Of a DNA stretch of 39,535 bases, positions 25,996 to 35,041 are shown one piece after another. The notes beneath the pieces are model-generated. The model was not told where the DNA came from and made no database searches. It saw nothing but the letters and a program-made list of their open reading frames with translations. The position numbers were made by a program, and so were the translations under genes. The DNA comes from Elainella sp. Prado103 (GTDB taxonomy: Bacteria; Cyanobacteriota; Cyanobacteriia; Elainellales; Elainellaceae), in contig JALOOM010000037.1 in the NCBI GenBank assembly GCA_025454395.1, positions 1 through 39,535 on the forward strand. The letters are read 5' to 3'. Numbering within the stretch: the stretch's first letter is position 1; every line of letters starts with the position of its first letter.

Positions 25996-27528
25996 AACTT
26001 GCACCGTTTGCCGATCCGCCGTTTGGGTTAGAGTGCGATAGATCTGGCTAGGAGTCAAGGTCGGATTGGCACTTAGCATCAGAGCAACCACACCCGCTAC
26101 ATGGGGCGTTGCCATTGAGGTACCATCAAATGTGGCGTACTGGTTGTTGGGAATGGTGGAAAGAATGCTGACACCGGGAGCTACCACAAATCGTCCTGGA
26201 GCACGGCCAGCCGGATTAGAAAACAGCGCCATTTTGCGAGTTCGATCGATCGCACCGACCGCAATCCCCAAATTGTTGAGCATGGCTCGATAGCCCAACT
26301 CAAACGGCTGGATCATACCTTCATCTTGACGACCATTCCCAGAAGCGATCACCACAGTGACACCAGCCTGGTTAGCTCGTTGCAACGCCGCTCCCAACTC
26401 AAAGTCATAGCGTATCCCTTTGCGCAGACTTAAGTTGATCACTTTGGCACCATTTTGCACTGCGTAATCGATCCCCTGCACCAACCTGGCGTTATAAACC
26501 GCATCGGAACTAAAATTATCGATCACTCGAATCGGCATGATTTTAGTATCCGGGGCCACACCTGTGACTCCAACCCCATCTCGGACTGCCGCGATCGTAC
26601 CAGCGACATGAGTGCCATGCCCATCTGACGGTAAATCATTGGGATCATTATCACTATCAACGAAGTCCCAACCTCTAATATCGTCAACATAGCCATTTTG
26701 GTCATCATCAATATTGTTTCCTGGCACCTCTTTAGTATTCACCCAAACATTATTTTGCAAATCGGAGTGAGTATAGTCTACGCCGGTATCAATCACAGCT
26801 ACAGTCACATCTTTGCCTGTCCAACCTTGCGCCCAAACCGTCGGAGCTTTGACCAGATCACGCCCCCATTCTTCGCCCCCTAGTGGCAAACCCTCTGGGA
26901 TCAAGCTCTGACCGATCGCTTCACCCACCGCAGCGGCTGCATCGACTAAGCCGGAACCATAGAAAAAATTAAAACTCTGGGAGGGATTCCGAAAAACCCG
27001 ATACCGGATCGTATACTGCCCTTGCTCGCGAGGTTGGGTGGTGGTAGCCCGCAAAAAGTAGCGAACCTTGGGCTTAACCGTAAAAATCAACCGAGAATTG
27101 GTACTAAATCGTTCTGTCCCATCAGTGAAGCGCGTATCTAGCCCGATCGTCAGAGGTTTGCCCTTCTTAGTGCTTCCGGTCGCCAAATAGAGGTAGGCAT
27201 CAAACTGACGCGCAGTTAAGGTGACTTCAACTAATTGCCCTGGTTTAACCGTTCGCGGCAACTGCCAATCTTCGTAGTAGTAGCGCGATCGGTAGTTCGG
27301 ATCAAACGGATCAGAGCGATCAAGTCGCCCTTGCCCAGTAAATCGATCAAATGTCAAATTGGTCTGACGAGTACGGATCGGTTTTTGAACATCCCCTTTG
27401 TCAGCAGCTCCCCTGAATCGCGGTTGCCCCTGCGAGAACCATCGCTGGGCAGACTCAGCCGCCAGAGGATTAGAAAAATGAGCAGCGATCGTTTGATTGA
27501 CTCGCGAATTGGGATTAGAGTAGCGCAT
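25987..27528 (-). CDS. Subtilisin-like S8 serine protease with N-terminal PPC-like domain
   Basis: 513 residues. Catalytic triad: Asp247 (VIDTGVDYTH), His304 (DGHGTHVAG) and Ser471 (FDGTSMATPHVAG); oxyanion Asn398 (ASGNG). Residues about 85-182 look like a PPC-type beta domain (QLVEVTLTARQFDAYLYL, then YFLRATT and GQYTIRYRV). GSGLVDAAAAV (about 192) links the two, an arrangement I recall in cyanobacterial S8 enzymes. There is no cleavable signal peptide, although Asp-rich loops (NNIDDDQNGYVDD) suggest calcium binding as in secreted enzymes. Substrate unknown. Confidence 0.94.
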   Translation of the reverse strand: MRYSNPNSRVNQTIAAHFSNPLAAESAQRWFSQGQPRFRGAADKGDVQKPIRTRQTNLTFDRFTGQGRLDRSDPFDPNYRSRYYYEDWQLPRTVKPGQLVEVTLTARQFDAYLYLATGSTKKGKPLTIGLDTRFTDGTERFSTNSRLIFTVKPKVRYFLRATTTQPREQGQYTIRYRVFRNPSQSFNFFYGSGLVDAAAAVGEAIGQSLIPEGLPLGGEEWGRDLVKAPTVWAQGWTGKDVTVAVIDTGVDYTHSDLQNNVWVNTKEVPGNNIDDDQNGYVDDIRGWDFVDSDNDPNDLPSDGHGTHVAGTIAAVRDGVGVTGVAPDTKIMPIRVIDNFSSDAVYNARLVQGIDYAVQNGAKVINLSLRKGIRYDFELGAALQRANQAGVTVVIASGNGRQDEGMIQPFELGYRAMLNNLGIAVGAIDRTRKMALFSNPAGRAPGRFVVAPGVSILSTIPNNQYATFDGTSMATPHVAGVVALMLSANPTLTPSQIYRTLTQTADRQTVQVTP

Positions 27529-27802
27529 AACCAGTTACCTGGATCCAACCTTAAAACTGACGAAGTTCAAGTACGTACTTTTACGCTAACAAACTTGATT
27601 TGATAAACACATCCGGAAACCCATCAGAGTTGTTCAGCCTAAGTAATGTTTTAGGAGCGACTCGCATAGGTTATGCGGCGATCCACGCCAATAACAGGGC
27701 CACCCTGAACCCACTACAGCTTGCCATTCTCAAGAATTCCCGATCACGACACCAGAATGTCCTTTATGCTGAGTTTGACCCTCTTCATCCCTGCTGGACG
27801 CT

Positions 27803-28555
27803 GTGCGCTTCGATATCATTACGCTTTTCCCTGATTTTTTTACCTCGCCCCTTCAATCCGGCTTGCTCGGTAAAGCATTAGCCAGGCAGATTGCGGCCGT
27901 TCACTTTACCAATCCGCGCGACTTTACGACGGATAAGCATCACAAGGTCGATGATGAGCCCTATGGGGGAGGGGTGGGCATGTTACTGAAGCCTGAACCG
28001 ATCTTCGCAGCAGTGGAGTCACTGCCAGTGCTCGATCGCCGTGTCGTGTTGATGATGACTCCACAAGGACAACCCATGGATCAGTCCCTTTTTCAACATC
28101 TGGCCACTCAGGTCGAGCAAGTCGCGATCATCTGCGGTCACTATGAAGGAGTCGATGAGCGGGTCTTGAATCTAGTGACTCAAGAAATTTCCTTAGGCGA
28201 TTTTGTCTTGACCTGTGGCGAAATCCCGGCGCTAGCGTTGCTCAATGGGGTGATCCGTTTACTGCCTGGTACCGTTGGCAAGGCAGAATCCCTCAAACTC
28301 GAAAGTTTTGAAGCTGGGTTACTGGACTATCCACAATATACCCGTCCCGCTGAGTTTCGGGGTTGGCAGGTGCCAGAAGTTTTGCTATCTGGCAACCATC
28401 AGGCCATTGCGGCATGGCGCAAACAGCAGCAAATTGAACGGACTCGCCAGCGTCGGCCGGATCTCTGGCAGGCTTGGCTCGATCGACAATCCCTTGCACC
28501 TGAGCCGACAAGACAACCCCTGGTCGATCCAGAGAGTTTTGATAGAACTCACTAA
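27803..28555 (+). CDS. trmD: tRNA (guanine37-N1)-methyltransferase
   Basis: 250 residues. TrmD methylates G37 of tRNAs that read CNN codons, preventing frameshifts. The GTG start gives (M)RFDIITLFPDFF, the canonical N-terminus. The trefoil-knot SAM site is visible as VAIICGHYEGVDERV and LGDFVLTCGEIPALAL, then GVIRLLPGTVG. LLDYPQYTRPAEFRG is the conserved substrate loop. Stop codon lies in a 10-bp tandem repeat. It stands alone on the plus strand, 203 bases before ndhC. Confidence 0.97.
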   Translation: MRFDIITLFPDFFTSPLQSGLLGKALARQIAAVHFTNPRDFTTDKHHKVDDEPYGGGVGMLLKPEPIFAAVESLPVLDRRVVLMMTPQGQPMDQSLFQHLATQVEQVAIICGHYEGVDERVLNLVTQEISLGDFVLTCGEIPALALLNGVIRLLPGTVGKAESLKLESFEAGLLDYPQYTRPAEFRGWQVPEVLLSGNHQAIAAWRKQQQIERTRQRRPDLWQAWLDRQSLAPEPTRQPLVDPESFDRTH

Positions 28556-28575
28556 AACTCACTAAAACTCACTAG
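28546..28575. repeat. 10-bp tandem repeat, 3 units, over the trmD stop codon
   Basis: aactcactaa at 28546-28555 (ending with the trmD TAA) is followed by a second perfect copy and a third with one change. An imperfect AGCCAACTAG-type duplication follows to about 28610. Confidence 0.9.
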
Positions 28576-28678
28576 AACCAAGCGAAAGCCAACTAGAGCC
28601 AGCTAGAGCCGAACCACCGGCATGGGTTTGCACAAGTTTGAACAAAACTGATTTCCTTAATAACGGTTTTCTATCACT

Positions 28679-28706
28679 CTGACCATCGTCCCCGATTCTC
28701 TATAAT
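28679..28706 (+). promoter_or_regulatory. Candidate sigma70-type promoter for ndhCKJ
   Basis: A perfect TATAAT stands at 28701-28706 with CTGACC (four of six to TTGACA) at 28679-28684, spacer 16. The ndhC start is 53 bases after the -10 box. Confidence 0.55.
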
Positions 28707-28758
28707 GTAAAAAACAGGTAACATTGACTGAGTCAACCATTTTTGAGCGGCAGCTATT

Positions 28759-29121
28759 GTGTTTGTTCTCAACGGTTACGAATACTTTCTGGTTTTTCTG
28801 ATTGTCTGTAGCCTGGTCGCTGGAGCAGCCCTGGTTTTATCCACCGTCCTTGCGCCCCGTCGTCAGGGCGTTGAGCGGGGTCTCACCTATGAATCAGGGA
28901 TGGAGCCGATTGGCGGAGCCTGGATTCAATTCAACATCCGCTACTACATGTTTGCTCTGGTTTTCGTCGTTTTTGATGTAGAAACCGTCTTTCTATATCC
29001 CTGGGCGGTGGCATTCCATCAGCTTGGCTTGTTGGCATTCGTCGAAGCCTTGATTTTTGTTGCGATCCTCGTGGTTGCCCTTGTTTACGCATGGCGCAAA
29101 GGAGCCCTTGAATGGTCATGA
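28759..29121 (+). CDS. ndhC: NDH-1 subunit C (NdhC/NuoA-type)
   Basis: 120 residues from GTG at 28759. Three membrane helices: about 6-30, 62-85 and 90-112. The motifs [32 protein letters not shown] are split around residue 50-70 and are nearly invariant in NdhC. It is a membrane subunit of thylakoid NDH-1, which serves respiration, cyclic electron flow and CO2 uptake. It overlaps ndhK by ten bases, the conserved cyanobacterial and plastid ndhC-K-J order. Confidence 0.98.
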   Translation: MFVLNGYEYFLVFLIVCSLVAGAALVLSTVLAPRRQGVERGLTYESGMEPIGGAWIQFNIRYYMFALVFVVFDVETVFLYPWAVAFHQLGLLAFVEALIFVAILVVALVYAWRKGALEWS

Positions 29122-29837
29122 ATCCTCCCCCTTCAGATTCGATCCAGCAACTGCTGAACCCGATCGGGCGACCAGAAGTTACGAAAGAACTTTCTGAGAA
29201 CGTCATTCTAACCACGGTCGATGATCTCCATAACTGGGCACGCTTATCCAGCCTTTGGCCTTTACTCTACGGTACGGCCTGTTGCTTCATTGAGTTTGCC
29301 GCCTTGATTGGATCCAGATTTGACTTCGATCGGTTTGGCTTACTGCCTCGTTGTAGCCCTCGCCAAGCTGATCTGATCATCACTGCGGGCACAATTACCA
29401 TGAAAATGGCTCCAGCACTGGTTCGCCTCTATGAGCAAATGCCTGATCCTAAATATGTGATCGCCATGGGGGCCTGCACCATTACCGGCGGCATGTTCAG
29501 TATGGATTCTCCTTCCGCCGTTCGAGGAGTGGATAAGTTGATTCCAGTCGATGTCTACATTCCAGGCTGCCCCCCCCGTCCGGAAGCAATCATTGACGCG
29601 ATCGTTAAACTGCGCAAAAAGATTTCCAACGAATCGCTAGTTGAACGGGGTCAAGTCGCGCAGACCCATCGCTACTACACAACAACCCACGCAATGCAAC
29701 CCGTGCCCTTGATCCACGATGGCAAATATCTGCAACTGGCAGAGCGCCAAGCCCCACCGAAGGAGTTAATGGAAGCCATGGGAATGCCGATGACTCCTGC
29801 TCTAGAAGAATCGCAGAAGGAGGAAGTTCGTGGCTGA
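29112..29837 (+). CDS. ndhK: NDH-1 subunit K (NuoB-type Fe-S subunit)
   Basis: 241 residues; ATG at 29112 with AAAGGAG eight bases upstream, inside the end of ndhC. Cys ligands for cluster N2 are in [19 protein letters not shown] and GCPPRPE. The peripheral arm subunit passes electrons to plastoquinone. The C-terminal extension after about residue 190 ([18 protein letters not shown]) is typical of cyanobacterial NdhK. A C-run in the codons for GCPPRP (29571-29578) is one of several homopolymers here. It overlaps ndhJ by eight bases. Confidence 0.98.
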   Translation: MVMNPPPSDSIQQLLNPIGRPEVTKELSENVILTTVDDLHNWARLSSLWPLLYGTACCFIEFAALIGSRFDFDRFGLLPRCSPRQADLIITAGTITMKMAPALVRLYEQMPDPKYVIAMGACTITGGMFSMDSPSAVRGVDKLIPVDVYIPGCPPRPEAIIDAIVKLRKKISNESLVERGQVAQTHRYYTTTHAMQPVPLIHDGKYLQLAERQAPPKELMEAMGMPMTPALEESQKEEVRG

Positions 29838-30348
29838 AGAAACACAAGCTCCTGAGTCAGGTCAAATTGTTGAAGCAGGCAAAGTCTCCCGCTGGCTGAC
29901 CGAGAATGGGTTTGAGCATGAGAGTATGGAGCCCGATCATCTCAGCGTGGAAGTGGTGAAGGTCGATCGAGAGTTCCTATTGCCTTTTTGCACTGCCCTC
30001 TATGCCTATGGCTTCAACTATCTTCAGTGCCAATGTGCCTATGACACTGGCCCGGGGGGAGATCTGGTCAGCACCTATCATCTCATTAAGGTCAGTGATA
30101 ACGCCGATCGTCCAGAAGAACTACGGGTCAAGGTTTTTCTACCGCGTCATGATGCTCGCGTACCATCGGTTTACTGGATTTGGAAAACCGCAGACTGGCA
30201 AGAGCGAGAAAGCTACGATATGTATGGCATTGTCTATGAAGGACACCCCAATCTGAAACGAATTCTGATGCCGGAAGACTGGGTTGGATATCCGCTACGC
30301 AAAGATTATATTTCGCCAGACTTCTTTGAACTGCAAGATGCTTATTAA
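29830..30348 (+). CDS. ndhJ: NDH-1 subunit J (NuoC-type)
   Basis: 172 residues; GTG at 29830 with AAGGAGG upstream inside ndhK. The core contains [42 protein letters not shown] and the conserved end [20 protein letters not shown]. It is part of the peripheral arm of NDH-1, next to NdhK and NdhH. It is the last gene of the overlapping ndhCKJ operon; a strong hairpin follows at 30437. Confidence 0.98.
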   Translation: MAEETQAPESGQIVEAGKVSRWLTENGFEHESMEPDHLSVEVVKVDREFLLPFCTALYAYGFNYLQCQCAYDTGPGGDLVSTYHLIKVSDNADRPEELRVKVFLPRHDARVPSVYWIWKTADWQERESYDMYGIVYEGHPNLKRILMPEDWVGYPLRKDYISPDFFELQDAY

Positions 30349-30436
30349 GCATTAATCTACAACCTTGTTTGAGTCATTGAGCTTGCTCGACTTCGTTAGG
30401 GTGGTCGAGTTGGTATAGAGGTCAATCGGTTTTTTC

Positions 30437-30481
30437 ATCCCTATCTTTGACTACATTCTGGTGTAGGCTGAAGATAGGGAT
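30437..30481 (+). terminator. Strong hairpin between ndhJ and ycf37
   Basis: ATCCCTATCTT (30437-30447) pairs perfectly with AAGATAGGGAT (30471-30481), with an inner CTACA/TGTAG stem (30451-30455 with 30462-30466). CTTGTTTG follows. It may end ndhCKJ transcripts; its right arm also holds AGGGA, the only ribosome-binding-like sequence near the ycf37 TTG. Confidence 0.6.
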
Positions 30482-30486
30482 CTTGT

Positions 30487-31053
30487 TTGATAGATTGGTT
30501 TGAAAACAGCTTAAACAGTATGAAAGAGATTTGGCTGCCTGGCGTTTACCTGAGCATTCTTGTTGTTTTGCTAGGCGCAGCAGGCTGGTTTATTTTTCGG
30601 CAAATTTTGCGAACTCGTCGTACCGAAACAACCCTTTCACGGCTGCAAAGTAAGCTCAGTCAAGAAAAGGGAACTGCTAAAGAATATTATGAGTTGGGCG
30701 GCATTCTGCTAGATAAGCGACTGTATAGTCAGGCGATCACGCAGTTCCAAAAAGCTCTGAAAGCCAAGGATGAAGAAGCAGAGGAAAATTTAGCCCTGAT
30801 TTACAATGCCTTAGGATTTTCTTATGCTGCCCAAGAGCAATTTGATTTAGCGATCCGACAATACAAAGAAGCGATCGAGCGCCTGCCAGAATACCCGACT
30901 GCTCTCAATAATTTAGGCTTTGCCTATGAGAAGAAGCAGTTGATCACGCAAGCGCTAGAGGCTTATGAGGAGGCTTTACGCCTGGATCCCAAAAACTCGA
31001 CTGCTAAACGCCGCTCAGAGTCATTACGCAAGCGATTCGTGCCCTCCTCCTGA
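30487..31053 (+). CDS. ycf37: Ycf37-like TPR protein, photosystem I assembly
   Basis: 188 residues from a TTG at 30487 (AGGGA six bases upstream), or 177 from an ATG at 30520. One N-terminal membrane helix (PGVYLSILVVLLGAAGWFIF) is followed by RTRRTETTLSRLQSKL and three TPR units: YYELGGILLDKRLYSQAITQ, then IYNALGFSYAAQEQFDLAI and ALNNLGFAYEKKQLITQAL, ending in RRSESLRKR. This matches Ycf37, a thylakoid-anchored factor that helps assemble or stabilise photosystem I in Synechocystis. The start choice is uncertain. Confidence 0.85.
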   Translation: MIDWFENSLNSMKEIWLPGVYLSILVVLLGAAGWFIFRQILRTRRTETTLSRLQSKLSQEKGTAKEYYELGGILLDKRLYSQAITQFQKALKAKDEEAEENLALIYNALGFSYAAQEQFDLAIRQYKEAIERLPEYPTALNNLGFAYEKKQLITQALEAYEEALRLDPKNSTAKRRSESLRKRFVPSS

Positions 31054-31117
31054 AAATGCCTCTCGCCCAATCCTCGCAAGCTGACCGGCTGGAAAGAGAG
31101 GCAGATTCATCGACAGG

Positions 31118-31909
31118 CTAGGGAAGAAAGCTGATCGTCGGCCAATTCAATTCTCGATCGTAATGGGTCATATCCTCGAACTTTCGTAGGTCAGCTCGAT
31201 GAACCCAAATTTCTTGGGCTCCGGCTTCCAGCCACCATTCATTCAGATGCACGAGCTGATGGCCCAATTGCGATCGATCGATCGTAGCAGCCGGTTCACC
31301 AAAATAGCCCAGGGTAATATGGGCGGTGAAATTGTATTGCTGTTCAATGCCCAACGCAATCAGATCAGGGTTTTGATAGAGCACCCGTCGTAGCTCAACC
31401 ACCCGATTATAAGAATCTTCATCTTTGGGCACTAAGCACACCCCGATCGCTCGAGTGCGCAGAAACACCCCAATCACTTGCCAATAAATCGGTTTTTCGA
31501 GCTGAATGCTGGATAGAGCTTTTTGAAAACTTTCAGACACCCGCGTTTGCAACCGTTGCTCAAAGCCAGAGGATTCGATGGCATCTCGATAGGCGCTGGC
31601 CCAAATTAAGTCTGCCAGGGTAAAGTGAAAGCTTTTGGCTGGGACAGGTATCACCAACCCTGGTGCCAGTTGCTCCAAAACCCGCTGCTGATAGCTTTCT
31701 AAATGTTGATAAAAGTCATGATTATTTGAATCATCGATCCAGGGCGGAGAAATGATCGTGTAGCCCGGAAAATTAGCGGGTTGAATCACTCCGTTTGCAT
31801 CAGCCTGATACTTGGGAGAGGGTTGAATGTACTGCACCTGAGAATGATAAGCCTCTGGTAAGGTCATTCTTGCCACTCGATTGATATAAACCTGATATGT
31901 ATCGTCCAA
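31118..31909 (-). CDS. 2H phosphoesterase-like (DUF1868) protein
   Basis: 263 residues from a TTG at 31909, with GAGG eight bases upstream; YQVYINRVARMTLPEAY follows, which I recall as the conserved start of this cyanobacterial family. Two HxT-type motifs, FHFTLADL (about 94) and AHITLGYFG (about 196), are about 100 residues apart, as in LigT/2'-5' RNA-ligase-like 2H phosphoesterases. Such enzymes act on cyclic or 2'-5' phosphodiesters; the substrate here is unknown. It is convergent with ycf37. Confidence 0.8.
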   Translation of the reverse strand: MDDTYQVYINRVARMTLPEAYHSQVQYIQPSPKYQADANGVIQPANFPGYTIISPPWIDDSNNHDFYQHLESYQQRVLEQLAPGLVIPVPAKSFHFTLADLIWASAYRDAIESSGFEQRLQTRVSESFQKALSSIQLEKPIYWQVIGVFLRTRAIGVCLVPKDEDSYNRVVELRRVLYQNPDLIALGIEQQYNFTAHITLGYFGEPAATIDRSQLGHQLVHLNEWWLEAGAQEIWVHRADLRKFEDMTHYDRELNWPTISFLP

Positions 31910-32236
31910 CCTTGCTCGCCTCTTGTTCGTAACGAATCAAATCTCGCCAGAGTTTTACAGTGTATTGCGATCGAACCAGTCGTTATTTACCCAATTGTTC
32001 ATTTACCCAATTGTGCAAATGGTTTGAAGGGATAGTGGATCCCTAGCGGACAATCATCTGCAAAATTCTATTGAGCAACCTCCCCTAATTTAACGGGAAT
32101 CGGAGTCAAAAAGAGATCCCAACCGAGAAAGTTTTGATCATGAGATTACTCAAATTTTAATCGACTTGCACTGGCTGCTTAATTTTTGCTCAAACACTTT
32201 AATCGCAAAGCGATTCATCTTTCACTTCAGGTCAAA
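31910..32236. other. 327-bp intergenic region upstream of the 2H phosphoesterase gene
   Basis: No gene is seen. It contains a 16-bp duplication (atttacccaattgttc at 31985-32000, with a near copy to 32016). The rest is AT-rich, without a clear promoter. Confidence 0.6.
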
Positions 32237-33649
32237 TCAATTGCTAACCCAGTCAGGCCGCTGCTGCCAAGCAATCTTAGTCTCTAATTGCGCTGCCAAT
32301 GCTAGCAGGGTGGCTTCATCGGCCGGACGACCCACCATCTGAATACCGATCGGCAAACCAGCACTCAAGCCGGTCGGTAGGTGAATCGCAGGCTGTCCAC
32401 TGGCATTAAATGGAGGACAGGGGGCAATCCACGCGATAATCCGCTGGAGCGTTTCTGCGGGGGATAAATCAGCCCATTCCCCGATCCGAATTGCTGGGTG
32501 CAGATAGGTCGGCAAAACCAGGGCATCATACTGTTCAAAAAAGCGGACGATCCGTCTTGCTACCTGTTGAACAGCCCAAACCGCCTTCAGATAATCCCCA
32601 CTGGTATCGGATTGTGCTAATAACCATTGGTTAAATGGACTGAGATAGTTCGAGGGCACTTCTACTGTGCCCACTGCAGCTCGCCAGAGTACCACAAAAG
32701 GGTCAACCAGACCTGTACAGTCAGGACAACCGGGTTCGAGCTGATGCCCCAACTCCATGAGGTGCGCCACAACATCCATCACAGCTTGTGCCGCGCTCGG
32801 ATCAGCTTGACCAATAGGCATAATCTCCGTGCTGTAAGCAATCCGGAGGGAACGATTCAAGCCGCGCTGAGCCGTTTCCACAAATGGCAGTTCTGGATCG
32901 GGCAACCAGTAAGGATCGCCAGGGACGTAGCCTGACATCACATCCAGCAAAGCCGCTGCATCAGCAATGGTTCGAGCCAAGACACCATGGGTCGCAATTC
33001 CACTTTGGTGATCTCCGACTGGTGCAAAGGAAATTCGACCCCGCGCTGCCTTTAACCCCACCACACCACAACAAAAGGCTGGTCCCCTGACTGACCCGCC
33101 CCCATCCGAACCATGGGCGATCGGTATCAATCCAGCGGCCACCGCAGCGGCTGACCCACCGCTGGAGCCACCGGGCGTATGGTTTAAGTTCCAGGGATTG
33201 CGAGCTATGGGAAGCTGGCTGGGCTCGGTGTAGGGCAACGATCCAAATTCAGAAACTGACGTTTTACCTAAGATAATGAAACCTGCCTGCCGGATGCGTG
33301 ATACCACGGCATCGTCATCAGGAGGCATATACTCAGCCATGACAGGGCTACCATAGGTGCAACGAACATTCTGCACCGCAGTTAAATCTTTAATGGCGAT
33401 CGGCACGCCCCAGAAGGGAGGCAAATCGGCTGGATCACTCGCCCAACGTCTCACCAAACTTTCTGCTTTCTGCTTCGCTTCTGCCAGTGCTTGCTCTGCC
33501 ATCACCGTGACGTAGCTACCGAGCTGCTGATCGAAATTTTGAATTCGGGATAAGTACAGCTCTACCAGGTCAACTGGAGATAGGGTGCCGTTCCGAATGA
33601 GCTGAGCCTGTTCTAGCACTGAGGTAAAAGCCAGATCGATCGAGTTCAT
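32237..33649 (-). CDS. Amidase-signature family hydrolase (GatA-like)
   Basis: 470 residues from the ATG at 33649 (AGGG six bases upstream); an in-frame extension to 33682 is repeat-derived. The Ser-cisSer-Lys triad is visible: Lys in GVPIAIKDLTAV (about 86), the cis-Ser and nucleophile in TPGGSSGGSAAAVAAG (about 160-175) and SDGGGSVRGPAFCCG. The length and motifs fit a broad-specificity amidase rather than the GatA subunit, because no gatB or gatC is nearby and the C-terminus is short. The substrate is unknown. It lies 72 bases after the Trypco1-like gene on the same strand. Confidence 0.93.
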   Translation of the reverse strand: MNSIDLAFTSVLEQAQLIRNGTLSPVDLVELYLSRIQNFDQQLGSYVTVMAEQALAEAKQKAESLVRRWASDPADLPPFWGVPIAIKDLTAVQNVRCTYGSPVMAEYMPPDDDAVVSRIRQAGFIILGKTSVSEFGSLPYTEPSQLPIARNPWNLNHTPGGSSGGSAAAVAAGLIPIAHGSDGGGSVRGPAFCCGVVGLKAARGRISFAPVGDHQSGIATHGVLARTIADAAALLDVMSGYVPGDPYWLPDPELPFVETAQRGLNRSLRIAYSTEIMPIGQADPSAAQAVMDVVAHLMELGHQLEPGCPDCTGLVDPFVVLWRAAVGTVEVPSNYLSPFNQWLLAQSDTSGDYLKAVWAVQQVARRIVRFFEQYDALVLPTYLHPAIRIGEWADLSPAETLQRIIAWIAPCPPFNASGQPAIHLPTGLSAGLPIGIQMVGRPADEATLLALAAQLETKIAWQQRPDWVSN

Positions 33650-33659
33650 ACATGACCCT

Positions 33660-33727
33660 ATATGACACTGGTAATATGACACTGGTATAGAGCAAGCGCG
33701 GTAGAAGTTTTAGCCGAAGTTTTAGCC
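33660..33727. repeat. Two small tandem duplications between amidase and Trypco1-like genes
   Basis: 14-bp atatgacactggta twice at 33660-33687, and 12-bp gaagttttagcc twice at 33704-33727. The second covers the stop codon of the Trypco1-like gene at 33722. Confidence 0.9.
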
Positions 33728-34246
33728 GATCGGTTGTCCAACAGGGCGGGGATTAGTAGGCTGAGCAGGTTGAGGCGGCCGCTGGGGCATTCCTTGCGGG
33801 ACTCTAGATTGGGAAGCAGCAGGGTGCATCGCCTGTTGAGGGACGGATTGACTATTTTCGCAAGGGCGTTTCGGGAATGCACATTCTACCGTTACCTTAA
33901 TGTTACACTGCATCGTTCCGGCGGCGATATAGGGTACCCCACCGGAGCCACTCACATTCACTCCGAATTCTAAAGAAACTTTTTCAACTTCTGCTAAGGC
34001 AGCATCCTTAAAGGCATTCAGCGTATATTTAGTATAGGTTTTAATGGTATTTTCGATCGCTCGAAAGCTTTGCGTGACTTGAGTTTCTACCACCTGGGAT
34101 GTTTGTTCCCATCCCTTAGAACCGCTTCGTCGGGTCTCTTCACCAGTTTCCACTGTCGCTGTGGCTACGGGCACCAGCGTATTTTCTGTCGCCTCTACAT
34201 AAATAGTAGTATTTTCGTCAATCTGGATAGCTTGCAGCTTGCTCAT
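33722..34246 (-). CDS. CU044_2847/Trypco1-like domain protein with Pro/Gln-rich tail
   Basis: 174 residues from the ATG at 34246, with AAGGG ten bases upstream. The domain (about 1-115) has an N-terminal strand IQIDENTTIYVEA, a central helix FRAIENTIKTYTKYTLNAF, and then VEKVSLEFGVNVSGSGGVPYIAAGT with a final strand NIKVTVEC. The helix plus LEFGV pattern is that of trypsin-co-occurring domain 1, described in counter-invader conflict systems of complex bacteria. The tail (about 130-174) is rich in Pro, Gln and Met. No trypsin, MoxR-ATPase or vWA partner is adjacent. Confidence 0.75.
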   Translation of the reverse strand: MSKLQAIQIDENTTIYVEATENTLVPVATATVETGEETRRSGSKGWEQTSQVVETQVTQSFRAIENTIKTYTKYTLNAFKDAALAEVEKVSLEFGVNVSGSGGVPYIAAGTMQCNIKVTVECAFPKRPCENSQSVPQQAMHPAASQSRVPQGMPQRPPQPAQPTNPRPVGQPIG

Positions 34247-34380
34247 CGTGAAACACCCTTGCTTAATATTCAATCCATGCGCTTTATAGGGACAACAAAT
34301 TTACCAGTATATAAAGGCACTTTTCGAAGATAAGCGAGTCTCTGATGAAGCGAATACGGAGTCTGACCCCCTAGCAGCTT

Positions 34381-34947
34381 CTAACGGCGACTAAACCACT
34401 CTCGCAGCCTGACCCGACTCGCGATGTAAATGGGCAATTGATAATGTTCCGCCAATAACCAACCCACCATCAGCAGATGGATGCCCAAAGTGCAACCTAA
34501 CCACACTCCCGGAAACCATGCCCATATGCTTCCTGGCAATGGAGGAAAAATGTAAGCCATTAACCAAACCAGTCCAGCGGGTAATAGAACCAAAACAAGG
34601 CTGGCAATCCAGATAATTGCACTGAGACTGGGATCGTCTTGATGGGTTGATCGCCAACCGCGTCCATTCCAACGCCAAGTCAGGGGTTGCGCACTATCAA
34701 CCACTTGCACTGTTTGAGCCTGCAAATTAGCTGCAAAAATATGTCGGCAGAAATTGCAGGCAAAGGCATCTGTCAAAATTAATTCAGTGATTTGCCCATG
34801 CCGACACACAGGGCAAAGATAAGAGTCCTGCAAGCTTAAGCTGCGTGTTCGCGGATCCGAACGCTGGCTGACCGCCGGATCCGGATGCTCTGGCTTGGCA
34901 GGAGGGGCATTCATCAGACGATCGGAGTCTGGGATAGGTTGGGTCAT
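34381..34947 (-). CDS. Zinc-ribbon membrane protein, unknown
   Basis: 188 residues. A Pro-rich N-terminus leads to a zinc-ribbon pair, CPVCRHG (about 45) and CNFCRHIF (about 64), then a WRWNGRGWR motif and two membrane helices (about 110-135 and 140-165). The C-terminus is basic and cytoplasmic. ATG with AGGGAG upstream. I recognise no named family; the layout suggests a cytoplasmic zinc-finger head on a two-helix anchor. It lies between the Trypco1-like gene and the lipoprotein gene, on the same strand with short gaps. Confidence 0.75.
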   Translation of the reverse strand: MTQPIPDSDRLMNAPPAKPEHPDPAVSQRSDPRTRSLSLQDSYLCPVCRHGQITELILTDAFACNFCRHIFAANLQAQTVQVVDSAQPLTWRWNGRGWRSTHQDDPSLSAIIWIASLVLVLLPAGLVWLMAYIFPPLPGSIWAWFPGVWLGCTLGIHLLMVGWLLAEHYQLPIYIASRVRLREWFSRR

Positions 34948-35041
34948 AGTACTCCCTATTGCAAGCCGTAATTGCCAGCCATATTACAAGCTGTGATTAG
35001 TATCACCTGTCAAACAGCTTAACCGACCTGCCATCGAACAG

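Noticed and set aside
27600-27881. 93-residue open frame upstream of and overlapping trmD
   Set aside because: It overlaps the well supported trmD start in another frame and shows no family features.
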